A stretch of 64,000 bases of DNA from Haemophilus sputorum CCUG 13788 (GCF_000238795.1 NZ_AFNK01000053.1:62001-126000), one strand, 5' to 3'; counted from the stretch's first letter, positions 1 through 12,286 are shown. Program-made: numbers and translations. Notes: a model not told the origin generated them from the letters alone.

Positions 1-413
1 TTGAAATGGCAAAAAAACAAGGGCAGTGGTTAGGTAATCGGCTTAATCAGGCAAAAATTCAGCTAGATAAAATTTTAGTCAGTCCTTATTTGCGCACCCA
101 ACAAACGCTTGAAGCAGTTAAGCTGGGGCTACAAGCGGTCGGATTTTCGCAATCTTTTACCAATTTGGTTGAAACATGGGAAGAGATTACACCGGATGGT
201 AATCAATCACTTGTAGTGGATTATTTAGATTTCTTGCGAGATGAAGGCGCAAAAAACGTGTTACTCATTTCGCATTTGCCTTTAGTGTTTGATTTGGTTT
301 GTGCTTTAACACATGATCAGTCTCAGGTTCATTTCTATCCAGCTGTGATGGCTGAATTATGCTGGCAAGGCAAAATTGCGCGTTTAACTCACACAGAAAT
401 CCCGAGAAATTAG
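1..413 (+). CDS. sixA: Phosphohistidine phosphatase SixA, 5' end cut by the window
   Basis: SixA removes phosphate from phosphohistidine on phosphotransfer proteins and belongs to the histidine phosphatase superfamily. The visible part has the segments VSPYLRTQQT (substrate-loop arginine) and LLISHLPLV (second catalytic histidine), which align with the E. coli protein from memory. The N-terminal RHG motif is not in the window, so the true start lies upstream; the first in-frame ATG at position 6 is internal. The reading frame ends with TAG at 413. The gene is followed by an AT-rich gap that carries the dusB-fis promoter region. Family assignment is firm and the start cannot be known. Confidence 0.85.
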   Translation, partial: EMAKKQGQWLGNRLNQAKIQLDKILVSPYLRTQQTLEAVKLGLQAVGFSQSFTNLVETWEEITPDGNQSLVVDYLDFLRDEGAKNVLLISHLPLVFDLVCALTHDQSQVHFYPAVMAELCWQGKIARLTHTEIPRN

Positions 414-592
414 GCTAATTTTCAAAAAAGTTTAAAAAATTGTGAAATTGTCGAAAATTTAGACTTCCAAAATGCTTAAAAAATCGGTATTATGCGCAAC
501 CTTAACGCAAGCTGAGCTTGTGTATTGGGAAAGCAAGAAGTAGGGGATGCCTTACTTCTTTTTATTTGGGGCAATGTGAAGAGAGTCAGCCA

Positions 593-1552
593 ATGCGTAT
601 TGGACAATATGAATTTAAAAACCGTATTTTCCTCGCGCCAATGGCGGGCATTACTGACCAGCCATTTCGCCGTTTGTGTCATCAACAAGGGGCAGGGTTG
701 ACTTTCTCAGAAATGATGTCCACAAATCCTGATGTCTGGCATACCGAAAAATCGAAGTTGCGCTTGGCGCATCATCATGAAATCGGATTAAATGCGGTTC
801 AGATTGCAGGTTCTGATCCAACTGAAATGGCAGAAGCAGCTAAGGTAAATGTCGCATACGGCGCTCAAATGATTGATATCAATATGGGCTGTCCAGCAAA
901 AAAGGTAAACAAAAAGATGGCAGGCTCTGCCTTATTACGTGAACCTGATTTGGTTGCTCGAATTTTATCGGCAGTTGTAAATGCTGTAGATGTGCCTGTC
1001 ACACTAAAAATTAGAACAGGTTGGGATCAAGATAATCGAAATTGCTTAGAGATTGCTCAGATAGCTGAACAGTCGGGGGTCTCTGCATTGACCATTCATG
1101 GGCGAACACGAGCGTGTTTATTTGAAGGACAAGCAGAATATGACAGTATTAAAGCAGTCAAACAGGCGGTTTCGATTCCGATAATTGCAAATGGCGATAT
1201 TACCTCTGCCGAAAAAGCGAAATTTGTGCTTGATTATACAGGTGCAGATGCCGTTATGGTTGGGCGAGGAAGTTATGGCTGCCCTTGGATATTTAAGGAA
1301 ATCAGCGCATTTTTAGCGCACGGCACGCTTCCTATTATTTCATTGGAGGAAAAAAGCCAGCTGATGTTGAAGCATATTGAAGACCTACATCAATTCTATG
1401 GAGAAGAGAAAGGGTATCGAATTGCGCGTAAGCACGTTGGTTGGTATGTAGAAAGATTGATGCCGAATTCAACTTTTAAACGCACTTTCAATGCATTAGA
1501 AACAACTTATGAACAACTTAATGCGTTGGAAAATTTTGTAAAATCTCTTTAA
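593..1552 (+). CDS. dusB: tRNA-dihydrouridine synthase B
   Basis: DusB is an FMN and NADPH-dependent enzyme that reduces uridine to dihydrouridine in the D-loop of tRNA. The product is 319 residues starting [12 protein letters not shown], with the FMN-binding barrel start [15 protein letters not shown], the catalytic-cysteine motif NMGCPAKKV, and the phosphate-binding segment [16 protein letters not shown]. The frame is open further upstream, but the ATG at 593 matches the family length and is preceded by a purine-rich GAAGAGAG. It lies just upstream of fis with 16 bases between them, the dusB-fis operon order known from enterobacteria and Pasteurellaceae. Confidence is high. Confidence 0.96.
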   Translation: MRIGQYEFKNRIFLAPMAGITDQPFRRLCHQQGAGLTFSEMMSTNPDVWHTEKSKLRLAHHHEIGLNAVQIAGSDPTEMAEAAKVNVAYGAQMIDINMGCPAKKVNKKMAGSALLREPDLVARILSAVVNAVDVPVTLKIRTGWDQDNRNCLEIAQIAEQSGVSALTIHGRTRACLFEGQAEYDSIKAVKQAVSIPIIANGDITSAEKAKFVLDYTGADAVMVGRGSYGCPWIFKEISAFLAHGTLPIISLEEKSQLMLKHIEDLHQFYGEEKGYRIARKHVGWYVERLMPNSTFKRTFNALETTYEQLNALENFVKSL

Positions 1553-1568
1553 TAAAGTGGATAGAAAA

Positions 1569-1862
1569 ATGATTGAACAACCAGTAAATAACCCATTAAC
1601 GGTGACATTATTAAATGCACAAGGTCAACAAGTGGTAAAACCGCTTCGCGATAACGTAAAAGCCGCATTAAAAAACTATTTAGCACAATTAAACGGCGAA
1701 GACCCAACAGAATTATACGAATTAGTATTATCTGAAATTGAGCACCCAATGTTAGATATGGTAATGCAATATACTCGCGGCAACCAAACTCGCGCAGCAA
1801 CCATGCTTGGTATTAACCGTGGTACTTTACGTAAAAAATTAAAAAAGTACGGTATGGGTTAA
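1569..1862 (+). CDS. fis: Nucleoid-associated DNA-binding protein Fis
   Basis: Fis is a small homodimeric nucleoid protein that bends DNA and controls stable-RNA promoters, recombination and replication. The 97-residue product ends with the highly conserved helix-turn-helix [20 protein letters not shown] and the YGMG tail seen in E. coli Fis. The start at 1569 (MIEQPVNN) is preferred over the upstream in-frame ATG at 1557 because it gives the usual family length. It is the second gene of the dusB-fis operon and is followed by a strong terminator. Expression in related species depends on growth phase; no regulatory site could be resolved here. Confidence 0.97.
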   Translation: MIEQPVNNPLTVTLLNAQGQQVVKPLRDNVKAALKNYLAQLNGEDPTELYELVLSEIEHPMLDMVMQYTRGNQTRAATMLGINRGTLRKKLKKYGMG

Positions 1863-1890
1863 TCTTAACGATTTAACCGAATGATTGAAG

Positions 1891-1922
1891 AACCTGTTAT
1901 CAAAGTTGATAACAGGTTTTTT
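1891..1922 (+). terminator. Rho-independent terminator after fis
   Basis: A 13-bp perfect stem AACCTGTTATCAA / TTGATAACAGGTT with a two-base loop is followed by a run of T. It lies 28 bases after the fis stop codon and should end the dusB-fis transcript. Confidence 0.9.
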
Positions 1923-2063
1923 GCTATCTAGGCTTAATATTTGGAAAAGATAGTGAAAAAAAGACCGCTTGTATTATTGGCAGCAAAGCCTTTAGCCTAG
2001 TTGGTGGTTCGTTAATATTAGCCATTAAAGCGGTGCAAGTAGCGGTATCTAATAAATAAAAGT

Positions 2064-2095
2064 AAAGCCCGATGTAAAAAAATACATCGGGCTTT
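2064..2095 (-). terminator. Rho-independent terminator of purT
   Basis: The stem AAAGCCCGATGT / ACATCGGGCTTT is 12 bp and perfect. It lies two bases beyond the purT stop on the minus strand, and the A/T flanks let it act in both directions. It separates purT from the convergent dusB-fis operon. Confidence 0.85.
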
Positions 2096-2097
2096 AT

Positions 2098-3279
2098 TTA
2101 TAGTTGGATTTCTAATTGCTGATAAGCGTGTTCGGCTTTTGCAAGCGCTTTTTCAGTGCTTTCATCACGGGCAAGAATAACCCCTAAACGGCGATGTCCG
2201 TTGACCTCTCCCTTACCGAATAAGCGTAAATTAACTCCAGCTTCAGATAATACTTTCTCTAGGTTCGCAAATCGAACATTATCTGATTTACCTTCCACTA
2301 CAATCGCTTTTGAAGCAGCAGGGCTGATTTGATAAATTTCTGGAATCGGTAAACCTAAAATAGCGCGAGCATGCAAAGCAAATTGAGAGAGCTCTTGGGA
2401 TGCCATCGTCACCATACCGGTATCGTGCGGACGAGGAGAAACTTCATTGAAGATGATGTCATCGCCACAAACAAAAAGCTCTACACCAAAAATGCCACGC
2501 CCGCCTAAAGCAGTGGTAATTTTCTCTGCAGTTTCTTGTGCACGTTTTTGAGCTAAGGCTGACATTGCTTGTGGTTGCCAAGATTCGCGATAATCACCGT
2601 TTTCTTGACGATGACCAATAGGGGCTAAGAAAGCGGTACCACCAACATGACGTACGGTTAATTGGGTAATTTCATAATCAAATTTAATGAAACCTTCGAC
2701 AATAACTCGTCCACCGCCAGCTCGGCCACCTTCTTGTGCATATTGCCAAGCTTGTTCAATTTGCGCATCAGATTTGATAATTGATTGCCCATGCCCAGAA
2801 GAAGACATGATGGGTTTGACGACACAAGGAATGCCAATTTCTGCAATGGCTTGTTGGAAATCAGGAAAGTTGTCAACAAAACGATAAGGTGAGGTTTTTA
2901 ACCCCAATTCTTCAGCCGCTAAACGGCGGATGCCTTCTCGATTCATGGTTAATTGGGTTGCTTTAGCCGTTGGAATTACGTTATAGCCAGCTTGCTCTAA
3001 TTCGACAAGTGTAGCAGTCGCAATCGCTTCCACTTCTGGCACAATATAATCAGGCTTTTCTTGTTCAATAAGTTTTGCTAGTGCTTCGCCATCAAGCATT
3101 GAAATAGTGTAGGCGCGATGTGCAACTTGTTGAGCTGGTGCATTTTCATATCTGTCAACCGCAATCACTTCTACGCCTAAGCGTTGTAGCTCAATGACGA
3201 CTTCTTTACCTAATTCACCTGAACCAAGCATCATTACTTTGGTTGCGCTTGGACGAAGTGGAGTACCTAATGTAGTCAT
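2098..3279 (-). CDS. purT: Formate-dependent phosphoribosylglycinamide formyltransferase (GAR transformylase 2)
   Basis: PurT makes formyl-GAR from GAR, formate and ATP in the third step of purine synthesis, without using formyl-tetrahydrofolate. It is 393 residues, close to the E. coli length. The N-terminal Rossmann-like segment [13 protein letters not shown] is followed by the ATP-grasp domain with the glycine-rich loop MSSSGHGQS and the metal-binding segment [21 protein letters not shown]. It is a single-gene unit with its own terminator, and a near-perfect PurR box lies 23 bases upstream of the start codon, so repression by PurR with hypoxanthine or guanine is likely. Confidence 0.96.
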   Translation of the reverse strand: MTTLGTPLRPSATKVMMLGSGELGKEVVIELQRLGVEVIAVDRYENAPAQQVAHRAYTISMLDGEALAKLIEQEKPDYIVPEVEAIATATLVELEQAGYNVIPTAKATQLTMNREGIRRLAAEELGLKTSPYRFVDNFPDFQQAIAEIGIPCVVKPIMSSSGHGQSIIKSDAQIEQAWQYAQEGGRAGGGRVIVEGFIKFDYEITQLTVRHVGGTAFLAPIGHRQENGDYRESWQPQAMSALAQKRAQETAEKITTALGGRGIFGVELFVCGDDIIFNEVSPRPHDTGMVTMASQELSQFALHARAILGLPIPEIYQISPAASKAIVVEGKSDNVRFANLEKVLSEAGVNLRLFGKGEVNGHRRLGVILARDESTEKALAKAEHAYQQLEIQL

Positions 3280-3301
3280 AGAAAAATCCTCTAGTTATAA
3301 A

Positions 3302-3317
3302 AAGCAAACGTTTGCGT
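3302..3317 (-). promoter_or_regulatory. PurR operator (PUR box) upstream of purT
   Basis: The 16-mer AAGCAAACGTTTGCGT is a near-perfect inverted repeat and closely matches the PurR consensus ACGCAAACGTTTNCGT. It lies 23 to 38 bases upstream of the purT start codon, where it would overlap the promoter. The match is read directly; regulation by PurR is inferred from the established enterobacterial and Haemophilus PurR regulon. Confidence 0.8.
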
Positions 3318-3337
3318 AATTATAGCGGATAATAAAA

Positions 3338-3384
3338 ACAAGCGGTGTAATTTTGCAAAGTTTTTACAAAATCACACCGCTTGC
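3338..3384. repeat. Inverted pair of Apl-type DNA uptake signal sequences
   Basis: ACAAGCGGT at 3338-3346 faces ACCGCTTGC at 3376-3384, with TTTTGCAAA-like A/T tracts between them. It lies between the 3' end of plsB and the purT promoter. Facing pairs of uptake sequences are common after Pasteurellaceae genes, where they may also work as terminators; here the hairpin would end the plsB transcript. Confidence 0.8.
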
Positions 3385-3394
3385 TTGATGACTT

Positions 3395-5806
3395 TTACGC
3401 TTCTTTTTCCATTGCCCCTTTAATAGTGAGTTGAATCTCAACGGAAATTAAACTACGTAGCAATTCTTCAATTGGTTGAATTTTGGCAACGATAGCTTTG
3501 CCTTCTTCATCAAAATATTCTTGCACTTTGAGCGTATTACTAAAGGTTGAGAAGAGCGCTTTATCAAAGAATTCTGGCGCGTTAATTCCATGTAATACAG
3601 ATAAGCGTTGTGCAATTGTGCGGCTTTCTTTTTCAAATTCACTACGTGAAATTTCAGGTTGGCTCATTAACAAGCTCAAGCCGATGTAATAACGTTGTAG
3701 CACTTCGCGTACGCCATTGCTATGAAGTTGTAATGTCCGTAATGCTGGTGGATTGATCTTAAATAGATCGCTTTCGCCTTTAATCACATGCTGACGTGCA
3801 AATTCTGCAAGAATCAATTCCACCTGATGACGAACTTCAGAAGGTTCAAAATGCAAGAAGAGTTCTGCTTTTAAGAACGGATAAACTTGTTGTACGCATT
3901 TAATGATTAAATCTTTTGAAACTGCTTCTAAATGTAAGATGATGCTCGCTACTAATGATGGCAATACAAATAAGTGTTGCACATTATTGCGGTAATAAGT
4001 CATTAGTACTGCGGCCTCTCTTTCAAGGCTAATCATTTCACCGAAGCTGTCTTTTTGTGTAATCACACCTGCACGCGGTAGAGCTAATACGTGATTAAGC
4101 ATGGTTTCTGCATCATCATTTGGTATCGTAATATCATCTGAATACGGTACTGCCTTAACTAATTCTAGTACGCTGTTGATTTGTTCTAGTAATTGCTCAC
4201 GGCTTAGTGCGCGTTGGCGAGAAGCTAATAAAATCGAGCCAATTAGGTTTTTAGCATTTAATGCAGCTGCTTTATTGATGTTAACCATCACTTCGTTTGC
4301 AACTTTATCTACTGCAGGGTTTAACCATTTTGGACGAGCTTCGTCAGCTTCTTGTTTCCAATCAGGGAAATGTTGGTTTAAATAGTTATTCAGCTGAATA
4401 GGTTCACCGAAATTCACATAACCTTGTCCCAGATTTTTCAGTTTTTTAATTACGCGGAGTACTAAACCTGCATTTTCTTTTTCTTTGGTTGCGCCACGTA
4501 ATTCTTTTGCGTAAGTATCTACTTCCAATACATGTTCATAACCGATATAAACCGGCACAATACTGATTGGACGAGTTAAACCACGCTGAAGGGCTTGCAA
4601 GGTCATCGACATCATGCCAGTTTTTGGCTCAAGTAAACGCCCTGTACGAGAACGACCGCCTTCAATAAAGTATTCCACTGAATAGCCACGATAGAATAAT
4701 TCCGCTAAATATTCGCGGAAAATGGTGGAATAAAGACGGTTTCCTTTAAATGTTCGGCGAATAAAAAATGCCCCCCAACTGCGGAAAAGTGGCCCTGCAG
4801 GGAAGAAGTTTAAGTTAATACCCGCAGCAATATGCGGTGGTACTAAACCTTGATGATATAAAATGTAAGAAAGAAGTAAGTAGTCCATGTGGCTACGGTG
4901 GCAAGGAACATAAACGATTTCATGCCCTTCTAACGCTAATTTACGCACACGTTCGCCATTTTGTACATTGATGCCTTGATATAGCTTGTTCCAAAGCCAG
5001 CTTAAAATGCGATCTGCAATACGTAAACTTTCATGGTTAACTTTAGCAGCGATCTCCTCAAGAATTTTTTCGGCTTCTTGTCGTGCTTTTTCAGGTGAGA
5101 TTTTTTTATTTTCTGCTTCATCTGCAATTGCTTTTTTCAGCGCAGCTGAATCCAGTAATTTGTTAAACATGGCTTGACGATCAGGCAATTTTGGACCCAT
5201 TGCTGAATAGCGTTGTTTAGCAAAATGGAGGCGAGCTACACGGAAGAGTTTTTTTGCCAGTTGGCTATCATTTCCATGTGTTTTAATCATCTCACCTAGC
5301 GAGACAGTTTGAGAGAAGCGGGTAAAATTATCACGCCCATACCAAAGTGTTGCCCAAATGCGTTGGAATACGCCTAAAAAGCGTAAATTCGGGGCTTTTT
5401 CTTTACCTGGCGCGCGTCCCCAAAGAACAGAAACTGGGAGTAATTGCACATCCATTTCGGCATGCTGTTTATGTAAATTTAAATAGTCCTGTACGGTTTT
5501 TAGGGTTTCTTCTTTTACCCCTTTTGATTTAAAAAAACGGCGACTTTCATCTAAGAATACAAAGCGCGGTAAGACTTGCCCATGTAGCTGATTAGGTTCT
5601 AGTGGATCAGGTAACCCTAATGCTTTGCAATTTTTCTGTAAAATAAGTAAGTCGGTTTGAGAAGTATAAGGTAGAACATAGAGTAAAGGCTGAGTTAAAT
5701 CGAGGTTTAACTCACTAATTGGATCGGTTGGAATAGACCGAGATTTAATCAATAAAGAAAGCGGAATATTTAAAAGCTGACGGTAAAAATTTAACAGGCT
5801 AGACAT
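3395..5806 (-). CDS. plsB: Glycerol-3-phosphate 1-O-acyltransferase
   Basis: PlsB transfers an acyl chain from acyl-ACP or acyl-CoA to position 1 of glycerol-3-phosphate, the first committed step of phospholipid synthesis, at the inner membrane. The 803-residue product is close to the E. coli length of 807. Acyltransferase block I is visible as [11 protein letters not shown] (HX4D), block II as the following [14 protein letters not shown], block III as [11 protein letters not shown] and block IV as [11 protein letters not shown]. It is divergent from lexA. The roughly 140-base shared upstream region contains the lexA operators, which are close enough to lexA that effect on plsB is uncertain. 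Confidence 0.97.
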   Translation of the reverse strand: MSSLLNFYRQLLNIPLSLLIKSRSIPTDPISELNLDLTQPLLYVLPYTSQTDLLILQKNCKALGLPDPLEPNQLHGQVLPRFVFLDESRRFFKSKGVKEETLKTVQDYLNLHKQHAEMDVQLLPVSVLWGRAPGKEKAPNLRFLGVFQRIWATLWYGRDNFTRFSQTVSLGEMIKTHGNDSQLAKKLFRVARLHFAKQRYSAMGPKLPDRQAMFNKLLDSAALKKAIADEAENKKISPEKARQEAEKILEEIAAKVNHESLRIADRILSWLWNKLYQGINVQNGERVRKLALEGHEIVYVPCHRSHMDYLLLSYILYHQGLVPPHIAAGINLNFFPAGPLFRSWGAFFIRRTFKGNRLYSTIFREYLAELFYRGYSVEYFIEGGRSRTGRLLEPKTGMMSMTLQALQRGLTRPISIVPVYIGYEHVLEVDTYAKELRGATKEKENAGLVLRVIKKLKNLGQGYVNFGEPIQLNNYLNQHFPDWKQEADEARPKWLNPAVDKVANEVMVNINKAAALNAKNLIGSILLASRQRALSREQLLEQINSVLELVKAVPYSDDITIPNDDAETMLNHVLALPRAGVITQKDSFGEMISLEREAAVLMTYYRNNVQHLFVLPSLVASIILHLEAVSKDLIIKCVQQVYPFLKAELFLHFEPSEVRHQVELILAEFARQHVIKGESDLFKINPPALRTLQLHSNGVREVLQRYYIGLSLLMSQPEISRSEFEKESRTIAQRLSVLHGINAPEFFDKALFSTFSNTLKVQEYFDEEGKAIVAKIQPIEELLRSLISVEIQLTIKGAMEKEA

Positions 5807-5900
5807 TATTTTTTCCTTTGTTATTTTTTATTTTCTGCCAATTTATAAAAGGGCAGTTTAGCATAATTTTTCAAAAAAATGCGTTACAAATTTAATTATA

Positions 5901-5937
5901 CTGTATATAATGTCAAAAATTCTGTATAAAACCTCAG
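5901..5937 (+). promoter_or_regulatory. Tandem LexA (SOS) boxes upstream of lexA
   Basis: Two imperfect SOS boxes occur in the lexA leader: CTGTATATAATGTCAA at 5901-5916 and CTGTATAAAACCTCAG at 5922-5937. Their starts are 21 bases apart, the same arrangement as the paired autoregulatory boxes before E. coli lexA. Both keep the 5' CTGT half; the 3' halves are degenerate. Autorepression is inferred from this arrangement. Confidence 0.78.
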
Positions 5938-5947
5938 GAGAAATAAC

Positions 5948-6580
5948 GTGGCTCGTAAACATCTTACCGCTCGTCAGCAAGAAATTTTTGATTTTGTGAA
6001 AAACCATATTAGTACTACCGGCATGCCTCCAACACGTGTTGAGATTGCCCGTGAAATTGGTTTTAAATCTCCAAATGCCGCAGAAGAGCATTTAAAAGCA
6101 CTTGCACGTAAAGGTTATATCGAAATGCTTTCTGGCACATCGCGTGGGATTCGAATTTTAGTTAACGATGAAGATGAAGCTGCTAATGATGACGGCTTAC
6201 CGTTAATTGGTAAAGTGGCTGCAGGCAGCCCAATTGAAGCTATTGAGCATATTGAATGTCATTATCCTGTAAATGGTGCAATGTTCAACCCAAGTGCAGA
6301 CTATTTACTAAAAGTCAATGGAAATTCCATGGAGAATATCGGCATTTTAGATGGCGATTTATTAGCTGTGCACAAAACGAATTATGCTAAAAATGGGCAG
6401 GTTGTGGTTGCTCGTGTAGAAGATGAAGTCACAGTAAAACGTTTAGAGAAAAAAGGCGATTTAATCTACTTACATCCTGAAAATGATGAACTTGAAGCAA
6501 TTATTGTTGATCCGCGTGTAGAATACATTGAAATTGAAGGCATTGCCGTTGGTGTTATTCGTAGCAATGCGTGGATGTAA
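5948..6580 (+). CDS. lexA: SOS response transcriptional repressor LexA
   Basis: LexA represses DNA-damage genes and is inactivated by RecA-stimulated self-cleavage. The 210-residue product has the winged-helix N-terminus ([12 protein letters not shown], recognition helix around [11 protein letters not shown]), the cleavage site VAAGSP (Ala-Gly bond), the catalytic serine in [15 protein letters not shown] and the catalytic lysine in [10 protein letters not shown]. The start codon is GTG at 5948, downstream of CAGGAG. It is divergent from plsB and followed 18 bases later by mutH. The paired operators upstream suggest autoregulation. Confidence 0.97.
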   Translation: MARKHLTARQQEIFDFVKNHISTTGMPPTRVEIAREIGFKSPNAAEEHLKALARKGYIEMLSGTSRGIRILVNDEDEAANDDGLPLIGKVAAGSPIEAIEHIECHYPVNGAMFNPSADYLLKVNGNSMENIGILDGDLLAVHKTNYAKNGQVVVARVEDEVTVKRLEKKGDLIYLHPENDELEAIIVDPRVEYIEIEGIAVGVIRSNAWM

Positions 6581-6598
6581 TTAGCTTATTATTCATTT

Positions 6599-7282
6599 AT
6601 GGTGCAGTTAGCCACATATTCTCATACAGAAGCTGAATTATTGGAAAAAGCACAATGGCTTGCTGGTTTTACGCTAGGCGATATTGCTGCTTTTCTCCAA
6701 ATGCCAGTGCCACCAGATTTAAAGCGAAATAAAGGCTGGGTTGGTCAATTAATTGAAGTAGCATTAGGGGCTAAAGCTGGAAGCAAGCCTGAGCAAGATT
6801 TTGCGCATTTAGGTATTGAACTGAAAACTATTCCAATAAATGCACAAGGCGAACCGCTTGAAACCACCTTTGTTAGCCTTGCACCATTAGTGCTTAATCA
6901 TGGTGTAACATGGCAAACTTCACATGTAAGACATAAATTACAGCGGGTGTTATGGATACCAGTTGAAGGCAGCCGCGATATTCCGTTAGCGCAAAGGCAT
7001 ATTGGCCAACCAATTTTGTGGCAGCCGAATCGCGAACAATCCCGTCAATTACAACAAGATTGGGAAGAGTTAATGGAGCTTATTGCTTTTGGACGCTTTT
7101 CAGAAATTGATGCAAGACATGGCGAAGTGCTACAGTTGCGCCCAAAAGGAAAAAATAGTCAAGTTTTAACCGATGCTGTAAATCAGCATGGTGAACCCAT
7201 TCAAACATTGCCTTTAGGATTCTATTTACGAAAGTCTTTTACGCGAGAAATTTTACAGAACTTTTTACGGGAAAGACTTTAA
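6599..7282 (+). CDS. mutH: DNA mismatch repair endonuclease MutH
   Basis: MutH nicks the unmethylated strand at hemimethylated GATC sites during methyl-directed mismatch repair, activated by MutS and MutL. At 227 residues it matches the family. The active-site elements are visible: [14 protein letters not shown], then [15 protein letters not shown] carrying the D-(x)n-ExK catalytic signature. It follows lexA by 18 bases with little room for a separate ribosome site, so it is probably co-transcribed and possibly translationally coupled. ygdQ follows, the same mutH-ygdQ adjacency as in E. coli. Confidence 0.96.
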   Translation: MVQLATYSHTEAELLEKAQWLAGFTLGDIAAFLQMPVPPDLKRNKGWVGQLIEVALGAKAGSKPEQDFAHLGIELKTIPINAQGEPLETTFVSLAPLVLNHGVTWQTSHVRHKLQRVLWIPVEGSRDIPLAQRHIGQPILWQPNREQSRQLQQDWEELMELIAFGRFSEIDARHGEVLQLRPKGKNSQVLTDAVNQHGEPIQTLPLGFYLRKSFTREILQNFLRERL

Positions 7283-7364
7283 TTTTTGTCCGCCGATCGT
7301 TATGATTACGACCTTTCAAGTTGGTGTAAAACCAGCCTTATTTTTATTATTAAAAGGTTAAATT

Positions 7365-8111
7365 ATGTTTGAATGGATAGCCAATCCAGAAGCGTGGATT
7401 GCGCTTTTTACCCTAACCGCACTAGAGATTGTGTTAGGGATTGATAATATTATCTTGATCAGTATTTTAGTTTCCCGATTACCACAAAATCGTCGCCAAT
7501 CTGCTCGTATTGTTGGGTTAATGTTGGCTATGATTATGCGAGTGTTACTGCTTCTTTCTCTTTCATGGATGATGCACTTAGTTGACCCACTTTTTTTCAT
7601 CGGGGAAAAAGGGATTTCAGGGCGCGATTTAATTTTGATTATCGGAGGCTTTTTCCTAATTGTAAAAAGTGCGATGGAATTAAAAGAATCAGTGAGTGCA
7701 GAAGAGCATCATGAATCTCGCGAATCAGCGAAAAAAGCGAGCTATTTGATGATCTTAATTCAAATTGCATTGATGGATATTATCTTCTCGCTTGATTCCG
7801 TGATTACCGCAGTAGCTATGGCGGACAATCTTCCTGTGATGATTTTAGCGATCATAATTGCGGTACTTGTGATGATGTTAGCGGCAAAACCAATCGGTTT
7901 CTTTGTTGATCATAATCCAACGATTAAAAATTTAGCGTTAGCCTTCTTAGTTTTAGTTGGAGTTTCACTTGTTGCAGAAGGATTTAATATTCACATTCCA
8001 AAATCAGCAATTTATACGGCAATGGGCTTTTCTGTGGTCGTTGAGTTGCTGAATATTAGAATGCGTCGCAACCAAGTAAAGCATTTGCAAGAAAAAAACA
8101 CTGCAAACTAA
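7365..8111 (+). CDS. ygdQ: TerC-family integral membrane protein YgdQ
   Basis: This 248-residue protein belongs to the TerC/YgdQ membrane family, proposed to handle metal ions such as manganese; the exact substrate of YgdQ is unknown. About seven hydrophobic segments are visible. The conserved acidic motifs [14 protein letters not shown] near residues 20-33 and [14 protein letters not shown] near residues 130-143 are the family hallmark and likely bind metal. It follows mutH and is closed by a hairpin terminator before nagZ. Family assignment is firm and function is inferred. Confidence 0.9.
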   Translation: MFEWIANPEAWIALFTLTALEIVLGIDNIILISILVSRLPQNRRQSARIVGLMLAMIMRVLLLLSLSWMMHLVDPLFFIGEKGISGRDLILIIGGFFLIVKSAMELKESVSAEEHHESRESAKKASYLMILIQIALMDIIFSLDSVITAVAMADNLPVMILAIIIAVLVMMLAAKPIGFFVDHNPTIKNLALAFLVLVGVSLVAEGFNIHIPKSAIYTAMGFSVVVELLNIRMRRNQVKHLQEKNTAN

Positions 8112-8117
8112 TTAGAC

Positions 8118-8143
8118 GCCCTTCAATTTTGGAGGGCTTTTTT
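8118..8143 (+). terminator. Rho-independent terminator after ygdQ
   Basis: GCCCTTC / GGAGGGC forms a 7-bp stem (one G-T pair) followed by TTTTTT. It lies between ygdQ and nagZ, and shows that the longer in-frame extension of nagZ starting at 8129 is not the real start because it would begin inside this hairpin. Confidence 0.8.
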
Positions 8144-8155
8144 CTAGGAAAAAAT

Positions 8156-9196
8156 ATGTTATTGATTGATATTCAAGGCAAAGAATTAACCCAAGAAGAG
8201 GTGGAGATTTTATCTCATCCGCTAGTTTCGGGGTTAATTCTTTTTAGCCGTAATTTTTTTGATAAAGCCCAAATTCAAGCGCTCATTCAAGATATTCGTC
8301 AACGTGTGAAAAAGCCATTACTGATTACAATTGACCAAGAAGGCGGTCGAGTTCAACGTTTTCGTGAAGGATTTACACAGCTACCAGCAATGCAATCATT
8401 TGCCACGTTAGCTGAAAATGCGGCAGAAGCACAGGCTATCGCTAAAGAAGCGGGTTGGTTAATGGCGGCTGAAATGTTTGCTTTAGACATTGATTTAAGT
8501 TTTGCGCCTGTATTGGATTTAGGTCATCAATGTAAAGCAATTGGCGATCGTGCTTTTTCGCAAAATGTGTCAGAAATGTTACCGCTTGCAGAAGCTTTTA
8601 TTGATGGCATGCTAGAAATGGGCATGGCAACCACAGGTAAACATTTCCCTGGTCATGGGCATGTGCTTGCGGATTCTCACTTAGAAACCCCGTTTGATGA
8701 TCGCCCAAAATCTGCGATTTTTGAGCAAGATATTCAACCTTTTAAACAATTAATTGCTAAAAATAAACTGTCAGCCATTATGCCGGCACATGTGGTTTAC
8801 ACGCAATGTGATAGTCAACCGGCTAGCGGTTCTACTTATTGGCTTAAAACAATATTGCGAGAACAATTAGGGTTTAATGGGGTAATTTTTTCTGATGATT
8901 TAGGCATGAAAGGCGCGGGTTTTATGGGCGACTTTGTTGCGCGTAGTGAACAAGCGATTCAGGCTGGTTGTGATTTGCTTTTACTTTGCAATGAACCACA
9001 AGGTGTAGTGCAAGTATTAGATGGGTTGAAATATCAGCCTACAAAAGCGCAAACTGAGCGTCATTTAAGTTTAATGAAACGTAAAAACATAGATTGGCGT
9101 ACTTTAGAAAGCTTAAGCCGTTACCGAGAGGCAAGCAATCAGTTATCGGCATGGCAAGGGAAATGGTTAGATTGGAAAGCACAACAGAACGCATGA
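8156..9196 (+). CDS. nagZ: Beta-N-acetylhexosaminidase NagZ
   Basis: NagZ is a cytoplasmic family-3 glycoside hydrolase that removes N-acetylglucosamine from anhydromuropeptides during cell-wall recycling. The 346-residue product has [13 protein letters not shown], the catalytic His loop motif [14 protein letters not shown] (residues around 165-180, with the Asp-His dyad) and the nucleophile aspartate in [11 protein letters not shown]. The ATG at 8156 follows TAGGAA and the ygdQ terminator. The stop codon overlaps the rlmC start (ATGA), so the two are translationally coupled. Confidence 0.95.
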   Translation: MLLIDIQGKELTQEEVEILSHPLVSGLILFSRNFFDKAQIQALIQDIRQRVKKPLLITIDQEGGRVQRFREGFTQLPAMQSFATLAENAAEAQAIAKEAGWLMAAEMFALDIDLSFAPVLDLGHQCKAIGDRAFSQNVSEMLPLAEAFIDGMLEMGMATTGKHFPGHGHVLADSHLETPFDDRPKSAIFEQDIQPFKQLIAKNKLSAIMPAHVVYTQCDSQPASGSTYWLKTILREQLGFNGVIFSDDLGMKGAGFMGDFVARSEQAIQAGCDLLLLCNEPQGVVQVLDGLKYQPTKAQTERHLSLMKRKNIDWRTLESLSRYREASNQLSAWQGKWLDWKAQQNA

Positions 9197-10377
9197 AATT
9201 AAACTGTCATCATTATAGTTCGGGCAATTGCCGTTCATGCCAATGGCTAGAAAAGCCTTATGCTGAGCAGCTTACAGAGAAAGAAGCCGAACTCAAGCGG
9301 TTAATTTTGCCGTTTACTTTGCAAAATACGCAGATTTTACCCTCGGTATCTTCTGCGTTGGTGCAATTTCGCAATAAAGCCAAAATGGTGGTCAGTGGCA
9401 GTGTTGAACGCCCTATTCTTGGTTTATTAAAAGATAATCAGGATCCTACTAGTGGCGTAGATTTAACGGATTGCCCACTTTATCCGAATGAATTTAGGAC
9501 AATTTTCCCTATTCTTAAAGATTTTATTGCGCGGGCAGGGCTTGTGCCATATAACATTGCCAAGAAAAAAGGCGAGCTAAAATATATTTTGCTGACTCAA
9601 AGTCGCTATAACCAGTCAGTCATGCTGCGCTTTGTGTTAAGAAGTGAGCAAAAACGACCGCTTGTTGAGCGAGAGTTGCCTAATTTATTAGCCAAATTAC
9701 CGAAAAATTCCGTAGTGAGTTTAAATATTCAACCACAGCATGCAGCTGTGTTGGAGGGCGAAACGGAGATTTTCTTAACTGAAACACATACGATTGAAGA
9801 GCATTTTAATGGTGTGCCACTTTTTATTCGCCCCCAAGGTTTCTTTCAAACCAATCCACAGGTTGCAGAAAAGCTTTATCAAACCGCACAAGATTGGGTA
9901 GCGAATTTACCGATTGAACATCTTTGGGATCTTTTCTGTGGCGTAGGCGGTTTGGGGCTGCATTGTGCTAAAGCTTTACAAGCACGTAATCCTAACGTTG
10001 CGTTAACGGGAATTGAGATTTCGCCTTCTGCCATTGCAAGTGCAACAAAATCAGCACAACAATTAGGAATGAAACAAGTCCGTTTTGATGCACTAGATTC
10101 TGCTCGGTTTGCGTTAAACCAAAGTGGCAAAGTTGCAGATTTAGTGATTGTAAATCCACCAAGACGTGGTATTGGTAAGCCACTGGCGGAATTTCTTAAC
10201 GATTGCGGTGCCGATTACCTGATTTATTCTAGTTGTAATGCGCAAACGATGGCGCAAGATTTCGTCTCACTGACCAATTACCAGTTAGAAAAAGTGCAAC
10301 TTTTCGATATGTTTGCTCATAGTGCACATTATGAAGTTCTGACTTTTCTAGTGAATAGATCAAAAAAACAAGCATAA
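9193..10377 (+). CDS. rlmC: 23S rRNA (uracil-747-C5)-methyltransferase RlmC
   Basis: RlmC (RumB) methylates U747 of 23S rRNA using S-adenosylmethionine and has an iron-sulfur cluster. The 394-residue product starts [18 protein letters not shown], placing the cluster cysteines at the N-terminus with a further one in LTDCPLYP. The SAM-binding part [14 protein letters not shown], the VNPPRRGIG motif and the catalytic cysteine in [13 protein letters not shown] follow. The start at 9193 was chosen because it gives the family N-terminus and overlaps the nagZ stop; an open upstream frame from 9094 is a shadow of nagZ. Confidence 0.94.
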   Translation: MKLNCHHYSSGNCRSCQWLEKPYAEQLTEKEAELKRLILPFTLQNTQILPSVSSALVQFRNKAKMVVSGSVERPILGLLKDNQDPTSGVDLTDCPLYPNEFRTIFPILKDFIARAGLVPYNIAKKKGELKYILLTQSRYNQSVMLRFVLRSEQKRPLVERELPNLLAKLPKNSVVSLNIQPQHAAVLEGETEIFLTETHTIEEHFNGVPLFIRPQGFFQTNPQVAEKLYQTAQDWVANLPIEHLWDLFCGVGGLGLHCAKALQARNPNVALTGIEISPSAIASATKSAQQLGMKQVRFDALDSARFALNQSGKVADLVIVNPPRRGIGKPLAEFLNDCGADYLIYSSCNAQTMAQDFVSLTNYQLEKVQLFDMFAHSAHYEVLTFLVNRSKKQA

Positions 10378-10556
10378 ATACCTCTCAAGCGGTATAAAAT
10401 TTACCAAGATTTGCAAATTCTGCTATAATCCCAACAGTTTACTTAATAGTAGGAATTTTCTGTCGGATTTTACGAGTAAAAGCGTATTTTTTGAGGACAA
10501 AAAAAGAAATTTTCTTTACTATATACCGTATTCTTTTTTTATTAAATCTCAATTAG

Positions 10557-11879
<1,323 letters not shown>

Positions 11880-11904
11880 TTTACTTTTGTAAATTAGATT
11901 AGAT

Positions 11905-11936
11905 AAAACTGCAGCAGAAATGTTGCAGTTTTTTTT
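11905..11936 (+). terminator. Rho-independent terminator after eno
   Basis: AAAACTGCA / TGCAGTTTT forms a 9-bp stem with a ten-base loop, followed by T residues. It ends eno and separates it from the convergent regulator gene. Confidence 0.85.
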
Positions 11937-11944
11937 CCTAAAAT

Positions 11945-12286
11945 TTATCTCAACGTTTCTAAAAAATAAATAAACGCCCGTTTTTGTTCAATGGACAAAT
12001 TATCCCATTTTTGATTCAGCTCTAATTCTTTTAAATCCCCTGCAATTAATTCTTCAGGAATGCAATCTTGAAAAAACCAGTTGATCGGTGTTTTAAAAAA
12101 GATGGCAATATCAATCAGATGATTTACATTAATTTTACTCGCGCCTCGTTCATAACGAGAAAGTTGTTGCTGAGATAAATTGATGCTTTCCGACAATTTT
12201 TCTGCCGAATAACCAAATTCTTTCCTTTTTTGCTGAATGCGTTGCCCAATTAACTTGTCTGTTGCTGCTGCCAATAGCTGTGCCAT
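11945..12286 (-). CDS. Helix-turn-helix transcriptional regulator (Cro/CI type)
   Basis: A 113-residue cytoplasmic protein with an HTH_3 (Cro/CI) domain around residues 14-70: IGQRIQQKRKEFGYSAEKLSES then LSQQQLSRYERGASKINV, where the recognition helix is visible. The C-terminal tail is short and acidic. It is divergent from the surface-lipoprotein/Slam pair, with about 150 bases of AT-rich shared upstream DNA, so it is the most likely local regulator of that pair or of itself. That link is positional inference only. The target is unknown. Confidence 0.75.
   Translation of the reverse strand: MAQLLAAATDKLIGQRIQQKRKEFGYSAEKLSESINLSQQQLSRYERGASKINVNHLIDIAIFFKTPINWFFQDCIPEELIAGDLKELELNQKWDNLSIEQKRAFIYFLETLR

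Noticed and set aside
1924-2063. Short frame between fis and purT reading like the end of a membrane protein (ILAIKAVQVAVSNK)
   Set aside because: No start codon with a ribosome site and too short; could be a gene remnant but not supportable.
8129-8155. Upstream extension of nagZ
   Set aside because: The extra codons lie inside the ygdQ terminator hairpin.
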